Part shown: positions 5,331-5,470 of the stretch, piece after piece
Layout: every line of letters begins with the position of its first letter
How positions within the stretch are numbered: position 1 is the first letter of the stretch
Source: DALYDD01 sp046049705
Lineage (GTDB): Bacteria > Patescibacteriota > Minisyncoccia > Phycocordibacterales > CAIZLB01
Reading direction: 5' to 3'
Assembly: GCA_046049705.1 (NCBI GenBank)
Contig: JBJOQZ010000010.1
Span: 1-5,470 of the forward strand
Length of the DNA stretch: 5,470 bases
Made by a program: the position numbers and the translations under genes
The notes under the pieces: generated by a model
What the model was told of the DNA's origin: nothing
The model's input: the letters and a program-made list of their open reading frames with translations, nothing else
The model's database searches: none

Positions 5331-5470
5331 TTATTCCCTCCCTTGCATCGCCTCTATAAATGCATCTAAATCTCCTTCAAGTACATCATCAATATTTGAC
5401 GTCTCGTATTCAGTACGAATATCTTTTACCATCTTATATGGATGCATGACATAAGATCGAATCTGATTCC
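5331..5470 (-). CDS. prfB: Peptide chain release factor 2, C-terminal end only
   Basis: Reading leftward in frame from 5468 gives 45 residues and a TAA stop at 5333-5331. The fragment NQIRSYVMHPYKMVKDIRTE, then YETSNIDDVLEGDLDAFIEA, matches the highly conserved C-terminus of RF2 (pattern QIRSYV.HPY.MVKD.RT....N...VLDGDLD.FI.A). RF2 recognises UGA and UAA stop codons and triggers peptidyl-tRNA hydrolysis through its GGQ loop, which lies outside this window, as does any programmed +1 frameshift site. The IDDVLEGDLDAFI ending distinguishes RF2 from RF1. prfB directly upstream of ftsE-ftsX is a known gene order in several bacterial groups. Confidence 0.93.
   Translation of the reverse strand, partial: NQIRSYVMHPYKMVKDIRTEYETSNIDDVLEGDLDAFIEAMQGRE

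Noticed and set aside
1..5470. CRISPR array, insertion sequence, toxin-antitoxin or defence cassette
   Set aside because: No spaced direct repeats, transposase, nuclease or toxin-like motifs were seen on either strand; the identified genes are housekeeping or membrane genes.

Overview
This is a bacterial chromosome segment, AT-rich by eye, in which every gene reads on the minus strand. In the direction of transcription (right to left) the order is: 3' end of prfB (release factor 2), ftsE, ftsX, a large DUF2339 polytopic membrane protein, a tRNA-Gln(CTG) gene, a small three-helix membrane protein of unknown family, csaA (small tRNA-binding/chaperone protein), and the 5' end of an MBL-fold (UlaG-like) hydrolase cut by the left edge. 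The style of the FtsX extracellular domain, the compact prfB-ftsE-ftsX order and the mix of neighbours would fit a Patescibacteria/CPR (Parcubacteria-like) genome. That assignment is an inference from protein style, not from a marker tree.

Region 3571-5470 is a translation-termination and cell-division block. The prfB-ftsE-ftsX order is known in several bacterial phyla. FtsE (ATPase) and FtsX (four-helix permease-like subunit) form the ABC-type complex that couples the divisome to peptidoglycan hydrolase activation. Region 1146-3509 encodes a DUF2339 protein with an N-terminal anchor, a short coiled-coil stretch, a roughly 90-residue Ala/Thr/Pro/Val/Gln linker and then a multi-pass membrane core. 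It follows ftsX by about 60 bases and may have its own promoter.

Region 573-1105 holds a well-formed tRNA-Gln(CTG) without encoded CCA, a plausible promoter directly upstream of it, and a hypothetical membrane protein whose ATG sits one base after the tRNA 3' end. Region 1-540 holds csaA and the truncated MBL-fold gene, 13 bases apart and probably cotranscribed.

The most interesting theme is translation initiation. None of the five clear starts (MBL, csaA, DUF2339, ftsX, ftsE) has a recognisable Shine-Dalgarno sequence. Three of them (csaA, DUF2339, ftsE) have a -10-like hexamer ending 6-7 bases before the ATG, the geometry expected of leaderless mRNAs. For the gene behind the tRNA, processing of the tRNA 3' end would itself leave a nearly leaderless message. 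I see no mobile element, CRISPR array, phage gene or defence cassette, and no stretch over 300 bases lacks a gene.
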